Assembly (NCBI GenBank): GCA_963782465.1
Contig: CAWAJR010000003.1
Coordinates: 930,001 to 994,000, forward strand
Length of the DNA: 64,000 bases
Source of the DNA: JAODBJ01 sp963782465
GTDB lineage: Bacteria; Actinomycetota; Acidimicrobiia; IMCC26256; PALSA-610
Reading direction: 5' to 3'
Shown here: positions 8,199 through 17,350 of the stretch, in pieces
Numbering within the stretch: position 1 is the stretch's first letter
Layout of the letters: every line of letters starts with the position of its first letter
The notes under the pieces: model-generated
The model's database searches: none
Told to the model about the DNA's origin: nothing
Seen by the model: the letters and a program-made list of their open reading frames with translations, nothing else
Made by a program: the position numbers and the translations under genes

Positions 8199-8641
8199 GC
8201 GAGCTCGAAGACCAACTCGCGATCCAGGCATTGCTCGTGCGTTACGCGTGGGCGATCGACGAGAAAGACTGGGGCACGCTCGACTCGGTGTTCCTCCCCG
8301 ATGCCTACCTCGACTACTCGTCGAACCCTGCCGGTGTCGAAGGCCGCTACCCCGAGATCCGCGCCTGGCTCGAGAAGTCGCTCGCGCCGTTCCCCGTCAC
8401 CCAACATCTCGTGACGAACATCGAAGCGCGCGTCGACGGCGACCGCGCGACGGCGCGCACGATGGTCTACAACCCGATGGGCGCCGCGACACGCGAAGGC
8501 CCGCTGCACTTCTTCTTCCTCGGCGGCCGCTACGACGACGAACTCGTGCGCACGGCCGACGGCTGGCGGATCTCGAAACGGGTCGAGACGCTCCTGTGGT
8601 TCCAGGGCTCGTTGCCGAAGGAACTCATCGTTCCTGACTGA
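8195..8641 (+). CDS. SnoaL-like / NTF2-fold protein
   Basis: 148 residues with the SnoaL_4 pattern: IQALLVRYAWAIDEKDWGTLDSVFLPDAYLDYS, then HLVTNIEARVDGDRATARTMVYNP, FFLGGRYDDELVRTADGWRISKRV. NTF2-fold proteins of this type act as hydroxysteroid isomerases, dehydratases or ring hydroxylase accessory units; the precise reaction is not readable. Start GTG 8195 overlaps the previous stop (GTGA), so the two proteins are probably made in step. Its 3' end overlaps the convergent GGDEF-EAL gene by 17 bp. Confidence 0.82.
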   Translation: MSELEDQLAIQALLVRYAWAIDEKDWGTLDSVFLPDAYLDYSSNPAGVEGRYPEIRAWLEKSLAPFPVTQHLVTNIEARVDGDRATARTMVYNPMGAATREGPLHFFFLGGRYDDELVRTADGWRISKRVETLLWFQGSLPKELIVPD

Positions 8642-11179
8642 CCGGCACCGGGACGTTCGCGACGATCGTCGCCTCGCGACGGTCGCGGATCGTGATCACC
8701 AAACCCCCGACCGACGGCTCGTGCAGCATGTTGTTGGTGACGATCTCGATCGGGATATAGGTGCCGTCGGCGTGCCGCAGCCGAAGCGAGAGCGGCAGCT
8801 TCACGCCCGAGCTCGCGATCGTGGTCACGTACGCGTCGAGCACGCCCGCCATGTCGTCGGGATGGACGAGCTCGAACACGTTCTGCCCGACCATGTGTTC
8901 CAGGTCATGGCCGAGCAGCCGGCGCGTCGCCTCGTTGGCATAGAGGAGAACGCCGTCGCCCGCGACCAGCGTCACCGCGTCGGCGGTGTGGTCGAGCAAC
9001 GCGAGGGCGACCGGCCCGCCGGGAACGTCGGCCGCCGCCGACGCGGCGCGGTCGTTCGTTTCGGGCGATCCGGGACGGGCCCTCGGCTCGACCGGGAAGA
9101 CGGCATTCGTATCGAGGAACGCTTGCACCTCGTCGGCCGCGAGCGGCTCGGCGATCAGGAACCCCTGCCCCACCCGGCAGCCGAGCGACCGCAACAGTTC
9201 GAGTTGCTCCGGCTCTTCGATTCCTTCGGCGACCGTCGTCAATTCGAGCATGCGCCCGAGTTCGATGATCGTCGCCGCGAGCGTCGCGTCGGCGTGGCGC
9301 GACACGATCCCGGCGACGAAGGAACGATCGATCTTGAGGATGTCGATCGGGAACTGCCGTAGGTACGCGAGCGACGAGTACCCGGTGCCGAAGTCGTCGA
9401 CCGCGAGGCGGACACCGAGGGCACGCAACTCGACGAGCCGCCCCAGCAGTTCTTCCCCGCCGAGCAGCATGCTCTCGGTCAGCTCCAGCACCAGGAGGCG
9501 GGGGTCGAGCCCGGTGTGCTCGAGTGCGTACCGGACATCGGCGACGACACCCGGCCGCTCGAGTTGCCGCGCCGAAAGGTTCACCGCGACGCTCAGGCCC
9601 GCATAGCGCTGCGGGTCCGTCCGTTGCCACGTACGCAGCTGCGCGCACGCGGTGCGCAGCACCCATCGACCGAGCGGCACGATGATCCCGGTTTCCTCGG
9701 CGAGCGGGATGAACTTTCCGGGCGACAGCAGGCCACGCTCCGGGTGCTCCCACCGGATGAGCGCCTCGAAACCGATGACGGCCCCCGACTCGAGGTCGAT
9801 CGTCGGCTGGTAGCGCAGGGCCAGCTCGTCGCGTTGCACCGCGTTTCGCAACGAGCGTTCCAGGTGCGCGCGCTCGATCGCGTTGACGTGCATCTCGCTC
9901 TTGAACGTTTCGCAGCGTTGCTTCCCGGCCTGTTTCGCCGCGTACATCGCGAGGTCGGCGTTGCGTAACAGCTCGGCCGGTGAGTCGTCACCCCCCGTCA
10001 TGATGACGACACCGATGCTCGAGTGCGGTCGCACTTCGGAACCCTCGACCTCGCAGGGTTGTGCAATCGCGCGGCGGATGCGGTCGGCGACCGTCAGTGC
10101 CTCGGCGGTGTCTTCGAGGCTTTCGATGAGCAACGCGAACTCGTCGCCGCCGATTCGCGCCGCGGTGTCGACATCGCGCAGTTCGGCTTCGAGGCGTTGC
10201 GCGGTCACTACGAGGAGCTGGTCGCCGGCGGGATGGCCCATGGTGTCGTTGATCGTCTTGAAGTCGTCGAGATCGACGAGCAACAGCGCGGCGGTGCCGG
10301 GTCGGCGGTCCAGCCGTCGCGCGGCCTGGCCGACCCGGTCCAGAAGCAGCGAACGGTTCGGGAGCCCGGTGAGGTCGTCGTGCAGAGCCCGGTGCTGGAG
10401 GTCTCCGTGCGCGCGCCGGAGGTCCTTCGCCATCGCGTCGATCGCCGCCCCGAGCTCACCGAACTCGTCGGGTCGCTTCATCGCGATGGGCCGGGTGAGG
10501 TCGCCGCCGGCGATCCGGTCGACCCCGTCGCGCAGGGCCCGCAGCGGGCGCAGGACGAAACGGGCCAGCCCGAGCACGATGCCGAAGGCGGCGGCGATCG
10601 CGAGGAAGCCGAGCACCGCCCAGGCGATCGTCGCGCCCCGTTCGACCGACCGCGAGGCCCGCGATTCCCGGTGGACGACACGGATCGCATCGTTCTGGGC
10701 GGCGGCGAGTTTTCCGTCGACGCTGCTCATCCGGGTGAGCAGGTCGGCCGTCGCCGACGGTGTCGGGTGCCGCCGGGCGGCCAGCAGCTGCCGGAAGCGG
10801 GCGAGGTTCGTGGTCCACGCGTGACGGGCCCGACCAGGTCGGTGTGCTCCTCTTCGATACGGGCACCGGCGATGAGGTGATCGATACGGGAGGTCAGCGC
10901 CGCGGCGGCCGTTTCGAAGTCGGCGCGTCGCTTCAAGCCGATCATCGCCTGGAAACCGGTCGACACCGTCGGGCCGATCTGGGCCCGAACGTCGCCGATC
11001 GGCACGACGTCGGTGAGTGCCTGGTTGCTCGTATGGTCGAAACGCCTCGCCAGCGTGTGCAACGCGACCTCACCGCCCGCGACCGCGATGGCGAGCGGCA
11101 GCAGCATTGCTGCGATCCCGGCACCGATCCGCGTCGCGAGCCGGTGCCTGCGCTTGCGGTGCACCGCGGCCGGCTCCAT
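8625..11179 (-). CDS. Membrane HAMP-GGDEF-EAL-PAS cyclic-di-GMP protein, apparent frameshift
   Basis: Read from ATG 11179, the N-terminus has a transmembrane helix (IAAMLLPLAIAVAGG) and a helical extracytoplasmic sensor. The frame is lost at about 10820-10840, in a GGGCCC run; the correct continuation (AWTTNLARFRQLLAARRHPTP) lies in the frame that leads into MSSVDG at 10730. A second helix, HAMP, GGDEF (ARIGGDEFALL, intact), EAL (FEALIRWEHP, DDFGTGYSSL, intact) and a C-terminal PAS domain follow. It should both make and degrade c-di-GMP, or do one of these under PAS/sensor control. PAS after EAL is unusual. All parts are conserved, so a one-base sequence error is more likely than a dead gene. 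Confidence 0.82.
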
Positions 11180-11262
11180 AGGAGGGACATCGGGAACGCC
11201 GACCGCCGGGTTGACGGCTCGTTACCGCGGTCACACGGGATTCGGACGCCCGTCCGTTCTTC

Positions 11263-12414
11263 TCAATCCGTTCTTCTCAAGAGGTACTCGACGTTGGCGT
11301 GGAACAGGCCGGGCGCGTCGGCCGGCGCGATGCCGTGGCGGGCCGGCGAGCGGTAGTCGTCGAGCGGGGTCGACGTGCCTTCCGAATGCGGGTAGTCGCT
11401 ACAGCACATGTAGACGTCGCCGGTCTGGCGGATCAGCCGCGACGGCAGCTCGTAGGAGAACGACGACACCCGGAAATGTTCGCGGAAATAGTCGCTCGGG
11501 CGCTTCCGCAACGGCGTGATCGGCCGACCGTTCAACCGGGCGGTGAAGTCGTAGCCGCCGTCGAGCATCATCAGGTACATCGGTACCCACACTGCGCTCA
11601 GTTCGACGATCCCGACGCGCAGGTCGGGGAAGCGGTCGAACGTGCCGTTGATGATGAGGTCGGTCGCGGCGAGCGCGGCCGCGGTCCAGAGGAACACCGA
11701 GTCGAGCGGCGCGACGAACGCGCGGTCGGGTTCCGTGTACCAGCCGTCGCCGAACGGCCGCCGTTGATCGGCGACGTGGAAGACGGGCGTGACCCCGTAC
11801 TCGACGAACGCCGCCCACGCGTCGTCATGATCGGGGTGCGACAACGCGCGGCCGTCGACGAGCGCCGGTGCGAGCATCGCGAGGCGGACGCCGGCCTTCG
11901 CGAGCGATGCCAGTTCGGCACGTAACCAGTCCCGATCGCGCAGCGTGACGTGCGCGACCGGGTGCACCCGGCCCCGACCGTCGGTGACGACCGTCGCGCA
12001 CCAACGGTTCCAGGCCGACATGTTGGCGGTGAGCGCGGGCAGCGACGAGTCGAGGGTGCGTTCCCACAAGAGGCCGAAATTGGGGAAGGTGACCGCTTCG
12101 TCGACGCCCATCTCGCCGAGCCGTTCCGCCCGCGCCGCCGGGTCCCAGTAGTCGCGCGGCAAGACGTCGTCGTAACGCTCCGCCGGTCGGCGGCCGGACC
12201 GGATGCGCTCGTGCCATTCGCCGATCGCGACGGTGGCACCCGGCCGCTGCACGTCCGCCGGTTGCAGGCGCCGCCCCCGCCACGTGACCCACGGGTAGCC
12301 GAGCTCGTCGTCTTCGATCGCGAGCGCGTCTTCCCGCGCGCTCGGGTCGATGTGATCACGCCACAACGTGCGCGGTTCGTACAGATGCTGGTCGGAGTCG
12401 ATCACGACGGTCAT
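11263..12414 (-). CDS. Amidohydrolase_2 (ACMSD-like) family metallohydrolase
   Basis: 383 residues. Begins with the family signature VIDSDQHLYEP (metal-binding DxH) and ends with the conserved CCSDYPHSEG motif, whose Asp would bind or activate metal-bound water. Related proteins hydrolyse or decarboxylate aromatic and ring-cleavage compounds; many in this family accompany steroid or aromatic degradation. Start ATG 12414 has GAGGAG 9 bp before it. A CTGAC site at 12457 lies in the 75-bp gap to the divergent DUF2889 gene. It differs from the two sister amidohydrolases at 34449 and 60215 and is a third, more distant member. Confidence 0.88.
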   Translation of the reverse strand: MTVVIDSDQHLYEPRTLWRDHIDPSAREDALAIEDDELGYPWVTWRGRRLQPADVQRPGATVAIGEWHERIRSGRRPAERYDDVLPRDYWDPAARAERLGEMGVDEAVTFPNFGLLWERTLDSSLPALTANMSAWNRWCATVVTDGRGRVHPVAHVTLRDRDWLRAELASLAKAGVRLAMLAPALVDGRALSHPDHDDAWAAFVEYGVTPVFHVADQRRPFGDGWYTEPDRAFVAPLDSVFLWTAAALAATDLIINGTFDRFPDLRVGIVELSAVWVPMYLMMLDGGYDFTARLNGRPITPLRKRPSDYFREHFRVSSFSYELPSRLIRQTGDVYMCCSDYPHSEGTSTPLDDYRSPARHGIAPADAPGLFHANVEYLLRRTD

Positions 12415-12456
12415 CGGCTACTCCTCGAGTGGCGCCCCGCGCATTCTTCCGCAGAC

Positions 12457-12472
12457 CTGACACCGCCGTCAC
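12457..12472. promoter_or_regulatory. Operator-like palindrome CTGAC-N6-GTCAc, site 3
   Basis: CTGACACCGCCGTCAC, one mismatch in the right arm. It is 17 bp before the DUF2889 start and 42 bp before the divergent amidohydrolase start, so one site could control both. Confidence 0.55.
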
Positions 12473-12489
12473 TCCTGGGCCATCATCGA

Positions 12490-13272
12490 GTGGTGCCCGT
12501 CCCCGCGCCCGAGCCGGTCCCCGACTTCGATCGCGACGCCGACGCGTACCGCCGCCGCGTGCTGCTCACCACGCCGGACGCGGGCGCCGTCGTCTCCGAC
12601 CTGGAAGACGACTTCCACCACTTTCGCGTCACCCTGCGCCACGACGGCGAACACGTCGTTGCCGTCGAGTGCGATTCGCTGCGCTGGCCGTGGTCGACGT
12701 GCCCGTCGGCAGCCGGCTCGCTCCGTGCGCTCGCGGGCATGCCGCTCGCCGACCGTTTCACCGCCGCCGCACGATGGGCCGACCCCAAGCAGAATTGCAC
12801 GCACCAGTTCGACGCGGCCTGCCTCGCGATCACCCACGCCGCGGCGAGGCGCTCGGAACGCCGCTACGACATCGAGGTACCGCGCCGCGACGACGGCGGT
12901 CGGGCCTTCGTACGCCTCTGGGTCGACGGCCGCCCCGACCTCGCCTGGCCCGTCTCGTGGGACGGCATCGTGAACGCGGAACCACCGTTCGACGCGGCGC
13001 CGTGGAAAGGCGGGTTCATGCGCTGGGCCGACGCGACACTGGCGCCCGAAGCCGCCGAACGGGCAATCGTGTTGCGCCGCGCGTGCGACATCAGCATGGG
13101 GCGCAGCATGGACCTCGACGCGGTCCCGGTGGCCGACCAACTCCCCGAGCTGATGACGGGCGTCTGTTACACGATGCAACCGACCGTCGTGCACTTCGCG
13201 AAGCGCCATGTCGGCAGCATCCGCGACTTCAGCGCCGCCCCCGAACGTTTCGGTCACGCCGACGACGCGTAA
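12490..13272 (+). CDS. DUF2889 protein
   Basis: 260 residues. The family signature is clear: RRRVLLTTPDAGAVVSDLEDDFHHFRVTLRHDGEHVV, then SLRWPWSTCPSAAGSLRALAGMPL. DUF2889 proteins occur beside steroid and aromatic catabolism genes; their biochemical role is not established. The conserved Cys in WSTCP and C-terminal His residues could bind metal, which is inference. Start is one of two adjacent GTG codons (12490/12493); there is no Shine-Dalgarno, so it is probably leaderless. It is divergent from the amidohydrolase and shares the CTGAC site. Confidence 0.8.
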   Translation: MVPVPAPEPVPDFDRDADAYRRRVLLTTPDAGAVVSDLEDDFHHFRVTLRHDGEHVVAVECDSLRWPWSTCPSAAGSLRALAGMPLADRFTAAARWADPKQNCTHQFDAACLAITHAAARRSERRYDIEVPRRDDGGRAFVRLWVDGRPDLAWPVSWDGIVNAEPPFDAAPWKGGFMRWADATLAPEAAERAIVLRRACDISMGRSMDLDAVPVADQLPELMTGVCYTMQPTVVHFAKRHVGSIRDFSAAPERFGHADDA

Positions 13273-13283
13273 TCGGCGCCCGG

Positions 13284-14072
13284 TCAGGCTCCGGTGCCGT
13301 ACGTGCCGTCGTCGTGCCGCAACCAGCCGCTCGACGCGAGGTTGCCGCCGTCGACATGGATGGTCGTGCCGGTGACGAAGCGCGACAGGTCGCTCGCAAG
13401 GTACACGGCCGCGCCCGCGCAGTCGTCGACGTGACCGGCGACCGGCAGCGGCGTACGCACCCCGAAGTCGCCGCCGATACCCGGCGTCGGGATCACATCG
13501 GGCGCGATGCAGTTGACCCGCACGAGCCGAGGCCCGAGTTCGAGCGCCAGGCTCTTCGTGAGGCTCATCACCGCCGTCTTCATCGCGGCGTACACCGCGA
13601 ACCCGGGCGCGGCGCGGTGCGCTTCGATCGACGTGAGATTGACGATCGATCCCCCCGTCGCGTCGGGCATCAACGGCACCGTCGCGCGTATGAAGTTGGT
13701 GACGCTGGTGAAGTTCTCGCGTACGAGGGCGTCCTGGCCCTTGTCGTTCACGTCGAGGAACGGGGCCTGGAAGCCGCCGCCCGCGTTGTTCACGAGGATG
13801 TCGGCCCGGCGGAACTCGTGGTCGACGTCGGCGATGAACTGCTCGACCTGGTCGCCGGCGCGCACGTCGAGCACGCCAGTCACCACCTGGCGGCCGAGCC
13901 CCTCGATCTCCAGTGCCAGTTCGTCGAGGTGCTCGGCGTCCCGGTCGCAGATCGCGAGGTGCGCGCCGAAGCGCGCGTACGCGAGGGCGATCGCCCGGCC
14001 GATCCCGGCGGCCGCGCCGGTGACGACGGCAACCCGATCGGTCAGCAGTACGGAACCCGGCTCGAGTGGCAC
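13284..14072 (-). CDS. Short-chain dehydrogenase/reductase (SDR)
   Basis: 262 residues, classical SDR. Cofactor motif TGAAAGIG near 19-26, NNAGGG near 93, catalytic YAAMK with preceding Ser in NLTSIEAH, and a C-terminal IHVDGGNLAS. Asp in CDRDAEHLDE after beta-2 suggests NAD(H) preference. Start GTG 14072 fits the short N-terminus of the family; longer readings run into the divergent SDR. The CTGAC palindrome at 14093 lies between the two SDR genes. Probably oxidises a hydroxyacyl-CoA or sterol-type alcohol. Confidence 0.88.
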   Translation of the reverse strand: MPLEPGSVLLTDRVAVVTGAAAGIGRAIALAYARFGAHLAICDRDAEHLDELALEIEGLGRQVVTGVLDVRAGDQVEQFIADVDHEFRRADILVNNAGGGFQAPFLDVNDKGQDALVRENFTSVTNFIRATVPLMPDATGGSIVNLTSIEAHRAAPGFAVYAAMKTAVMSLTKSLALELGPRLVRVNCIAPDVIPTPGIGGDFGVRTPLPVAGHVDDCAGAAVYLASDLSRFVTGTTIHVDGGNLASSGWLRHDDGTYGTGA

Positions 14073-14092
14073 GGGCGCGGAGGCTACCGCAC

Positions 14093-14108
14093 CTGACACG
14101 TACGTCAG
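14093..14108. promoter_or_regulatory. Operator-like palindrome CTGAC-N6-GTCAG, site 4
   Basis: CTGACACGTACGTCAG, with an inner ACGT core. It is placed about 21 bp from the start codons of both divergent SDR genes (14072 and 14130). Confidence 0.7.
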
Positions 14109-14129
14109 TTGGGTCGTAGTGTCCGGGCC

Positions 14130-14912
14130 ATGCATTACGAACTCGCCGGGAAGCACGTGTTGGTCACGGGTGCGTCGTCGGGCATCGGCGCCGGCCTCGC
14201 CGTCGGCTTCGCGAAACGGGGCGCGACGGTCGGCATCTGCGCGCGGCGCGCCGAACGCCTCGCCGAGGTGCTGGCCGAGGTTCGGCAGCACGCGCCCGGA
14301 TCGATGTCGTGGACGATTGATCTCGGCGACCTCGACGGCCTCGCCGCGTTCGCGAAGGAGGCCGATACCGCGCTCGGCGGCATCGACGTGCTGGTGAACA
14401 ACGCCGGCATCCCGAAACGGCGCACCGTCCAAGACCTCACACCCGAGGTCGTCGAAGACACGATGCGCATCAACTACTTCTCACCCGTGCGCCTGATGCT
14501 CGCGTTGCGCGACACGCTCGTCGAACGCGGCGGGCGCGTCGTCAACATCTCGTCGGTCGCGGCGCGACTGTCGCCGCCCGCGGAAGCTGCCTACGCGGCG
14601 ACGAAGGCCGCGCTCTCGGCCTGGTCCGAGTCAATGCAGGTCGACCTCCGCGACACCGACGTGAAGCTGCACGTCGTGTACCCCGGCATCATCGACACGG
14701 AGTTGTTCCATCTCCCCGACAACGACGCGCCGATGATGGCGATCGACGCGCTCCCGGTCGACGAGATCGTCGAACCGGTCCTGCAGATGATCGAGAACGG
14801 CACGTTCGAGATCGCCGTACCCGATTGGTTCAACGGGGTGTTCGCCGGCAAGTACAACGACGTCGGCACCTTCCTCGAAGGCACCATCACCTGGCTCCGC
14901 TCCCAGCCCTAA
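14130..14912 (+). CDS. Short-chain dehydrogenase/reductase (SDR)
   Basis: 260 residues. TGASSGIG near 15-22, NNAGIP near 91, Ser in NISSVAAR and YAATK catalytic motif near 158. The Arg in ICARRAERLAEV after beta-2 suggests NADP(H). Start is ATG 14130, 7 codons inside a longer open frame that would run through the operator. It is the divergent partner of the SDR at 13284 and shares site 4, so both likely respond to one regulator. Confidence 0.88.
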   Translation: MHYELAGKHVLVTGASSGIGAGLAVGFAKRGATVGICARRAERLAEVLAEVRQHAPGSMSWTIDLGDLDGLAAFAKEADTALGGIDVLVNNAGIPKRRTVQDLTPEVVEDTMRINYFSPVRLMLALRDTLVERGGRVVNISSVAARLSPPAEAAYAATKAALSAWSESMQVDLRDTDVKLHVVYPGIIDTELFHLPDNDAPMMAIDALPVDEIVEPVLQMIENGTFEIAVPDWFNGVFAGKYNDVGTFLEGTITWLRSQP

Positions 14913-14978
14913 CCCCCCGCCCCCGACCGAACCTGCGTCGGAGGGTGCGTGTCGCACCCTCTCGGCATGCTGTCGCCA

Positions 14979-15773
14979 TGTCGCCGGAAGATCTCATGCT
15001 CGCGGGTATCGCGGCCGCCAACGACGGCGTGTTCAGCATCGACCACGCACGCCTCTGCGGGCTGACCCCGAAGCAACTCCGGTTCCGTGCCCGGTTCATC
15101 TGGGTGCCGCTGCACGCCGGGGTTTTCCGCATGCCCGGTGCCCCGGCAACGTGGCGCGGCGCCGCTCGCGCCGCCTGTCTCGCCGGTGAGCCGAACGCCT
15201 TCATGCACCCGAACGACGTGCAATTGATCGACGATCTGCCGGTGGTCCGCCCCGAGCGGGCTGCGTTCGAACTCGCGTCGATCTACCGGTCAGCGGATTT
15301 CATCGAGCGCGTGCTGCACGCGGCGCCGGAAACGGCTCATCACCTACGAATCGACCGCGGCGACGTTCGAACGCCTCGCCGGACGCGGCCGTCCCGGTGT
15401 GGTCGTGTTCCGCGAGGCGCTCGAACGCTGGCGGCCCGCCCAACGACCGACCGAGAGCGAGATGGAGACGCGCCTGCTGCAGATGTTGCGCACGCGTGGC
15501 TTCCCGGAACCGGTGCTGCAGTACGAGGTGTTCGACCGAGCCGGCCGTTTCGTTGCTCGCGTCGACGCCGCACTCCCCGAATACGGGATCTTGATCGAGT
15601 ACGACAGCAAGCAGGAACACTCCAGCGAATGGGCGATCGCCCGCGATGCGGCCCGTCGTAACCGCTTGGTCGCACTCGGCCTGCAACCCTTCGTCGCCCG
15701 ACACAGCGACCTCGTGAACGGTGGCGGCGAACTCGCCGCGGCCATCCACGACTGCATCCGCCGGACCGCGTGA
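14979..15773 (+). pseudogene. AbiEi-antitoxin-like / DUF559 protein, degraded
   Basis: The N-terminus (MSPEDLMLAGIAAANDGVFS, then GLTPKQLRFRARFIWVPLHAGVFRMPG) is the winged-helix part found in AbiEi-type antitoxin-domain proteins. The C-terminus (TRGFPEPVLQYEVFDRAGRF, EYGILIEYDSKQEHSSEW) is the DUF559 Vsr-like nuclease fold. Two defects are visible. Roughly 40 residues expected between CLAGEPNA and HPNDVQLIDDLPVV are missing, and the frame shifts at about 15325-15335 before LITYESTAATFERLAGRGRP. The combination points to real decay rather than one sequencing slip. Actinobacteria often carry many such stand-alone genes. Confidence 0.7.
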
Positions 15774-15783
15774 CTCGGTGGGG

Positions 15784-17248
15784 TCAGGCGGGGATGCCGA
15801 CGGTTTTGGTCTCGAGGTACTCCTCGAAACCCTGCACGCCGTGTTCGCGGCCGCTGCCGCTCTCCTTGTACCCGCCGAAGGGCGAGTCGGGCCCAAACCA
15901 CTGACCGCCGTTGACCGAGATCGTGCCGGTGCGGATCCGCCTCGCCATCGCGAGCGCGCGATCGAGCGACCCGCCGTTGATCGCGCCCGAGAGGCCGTAG
16001 CGCGAGTCGTTGGCAATCCTCACGGCGTCGTCGTCGTTCTCGTACGGGATCACGACCAGCACCGGCCCGAAGATCTCTTCCCGGGCGATGGTCGCGTCGG
16101 GCGCGACGTCGACGAACAACGTCGGCTGGACGTAGAAGCCCTTCTCGAACTGCGTGGCGGCCGCCGCCCACGACGCACTTCGCGCCTTCGGCCTTGCCCT
16201 TCTCGATGTACCCGAGCACCCGGTCGTATTGCCGCCGGTTCACGAGCGGCCCGGCCATGTTGTTGAAGTCGTTCGGGTCGCCGTAGGGGAAGTTCTCGAA
16301 CGCGTTCTTCACGATCTCGACGCCCTCGTCGTAGCGTGACCGCGGGAGCAGCAGGCGCGTCGTGATCGCGCAACCCTGCCCGGAGTGCATGCAGGTCATG
16401 TTCGTACTGGGCAGCACCGCGGAGAAGTCGGCGTCGTCGAGGACGATGTTCGCCGACTTCCCACCGAGTTCGAGGAACACGCGCTTCAAGGTGTCGGCGG
16501 CGCGCGCCTGGATGCGCTTGCCCACTGCGGTGGAACCGGTGAACGAGATCATGTCGACGCGCGGGTCGCCGCTCAGCACCTCGCCCACCGCCGCCGGGTC
16601 GGCCGACGGTACGACGTTGAGCACACCGGCGGGGATGTCGGTTTCTTCCGCGGCGATCTTGCCGATGAACGTCGCGCTGTACGGCGTGTCGGGCGCGGGC
16701 TTGAGCACGACGGTGCACCCCGCGGCGAGCGCCGGGCCGAGCTTGCTGAGGTTGAGCATGAACGGGAAGTTCCACGGCGTGATCGCGCCGACCACCCCGA
16801 TGGGTTCGCGCCACACGAGCCGGTTGGAGCGAAGACCGAAGAATTCGTGCGGTCCGAGTTCCTGTTCCCACGGGTACCGGTCGATGACGTCGATATCCCA
16901 TTGCAGGTCTTCGATACAGGAGTCCTGCTGCACCGCGAACGTGAGCCCGACCGGGCAGCCGACCTCACCGACGACCTGCGGGCGGAGTTCCTCCTTGTGC
17001 TTCTCGAGCGCGTCCTTCAGTTGCTGCAGGCACGCTTTGCGCAACGCCCGGTTCGTCGACCAGTCGGTTTCGTCGAAGGCCCGGCGGGCCGCGCCGATCG
17101 CGCGATCGGCATCGGCGGGGGTGCCGTCGGCGACGACGCCGATCGACTCCTCGGTCGCCGGGTTGATGTTGTCGTACGTCGCGCCGCCGCTCGCCTCGAC
17201 GAGTTTCCCGTCGATCAGCATCCGAGCCTCGCCGTTCACCTGCGTCAT
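15784..17248 (-). CDS. Aldehyde dehydrogenase, apparent frameshift
   Basis: NAD(P)-dependent aldehyde dehydrogenase of usual length (about 487 residues) if one indel is corrected. Visible: TPWNFPFMLNLSKLGPALAAG, FTGSTAVGKRI, general base in LELGGKSANIVL, catalytic Cys in HSGQGCAITTR. The frame breaks at about 16153-16170 in a GGCGGCCGCCGCCC run; the missing link ATQFEKGFYVQPTLFVDV and the C-terminal EEIFGPVLVVIPY and PFGGYKESGSGRE are in the next frame. Start ATG 17248. It lies under CTGAC site 5 and is divergent from ppx. Probably oxidises an aldehyde from alcohol or side-chain catabolism. Confidence 0.87.
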
Positions 17249-17287
17249 TGCGCCCTCCTCGACCTCGGCCCAACCTTACCTGCGCAC

Positions 17288-17303
17288 CTGACGCTCACGT
17301 CAG
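17288..17303. promoter_or_regulatory. Operator-like palindrome CTGAC-N6-GTCAG, site 5
   Basis: CTGACGCTCACGTCAG between the divergent aldehyde dehydrogenase (39 bp away) and ppx (47 bp away). The catabolic gene is the likelier target. Confidence 0.65.
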
Positions 17304-17350
17304 GCCGGTTCGCCGCCCCGGCCGGTGCCGCCGGTAACCTCCTCGCTGCG

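Noticed and set aside
6555..8231. 558-codon minus-strand frame
   Set aside because: Covers the glycoside hydrolase start and two clear plus-strand genes; low-complexity Arg-rich composition.
14979..15773. Active type IV toxin-antitoxin system
   Set aside because: Only an AbiEi-like winged-helix part is seen, no AbiEii toxin, and the gene is broken.
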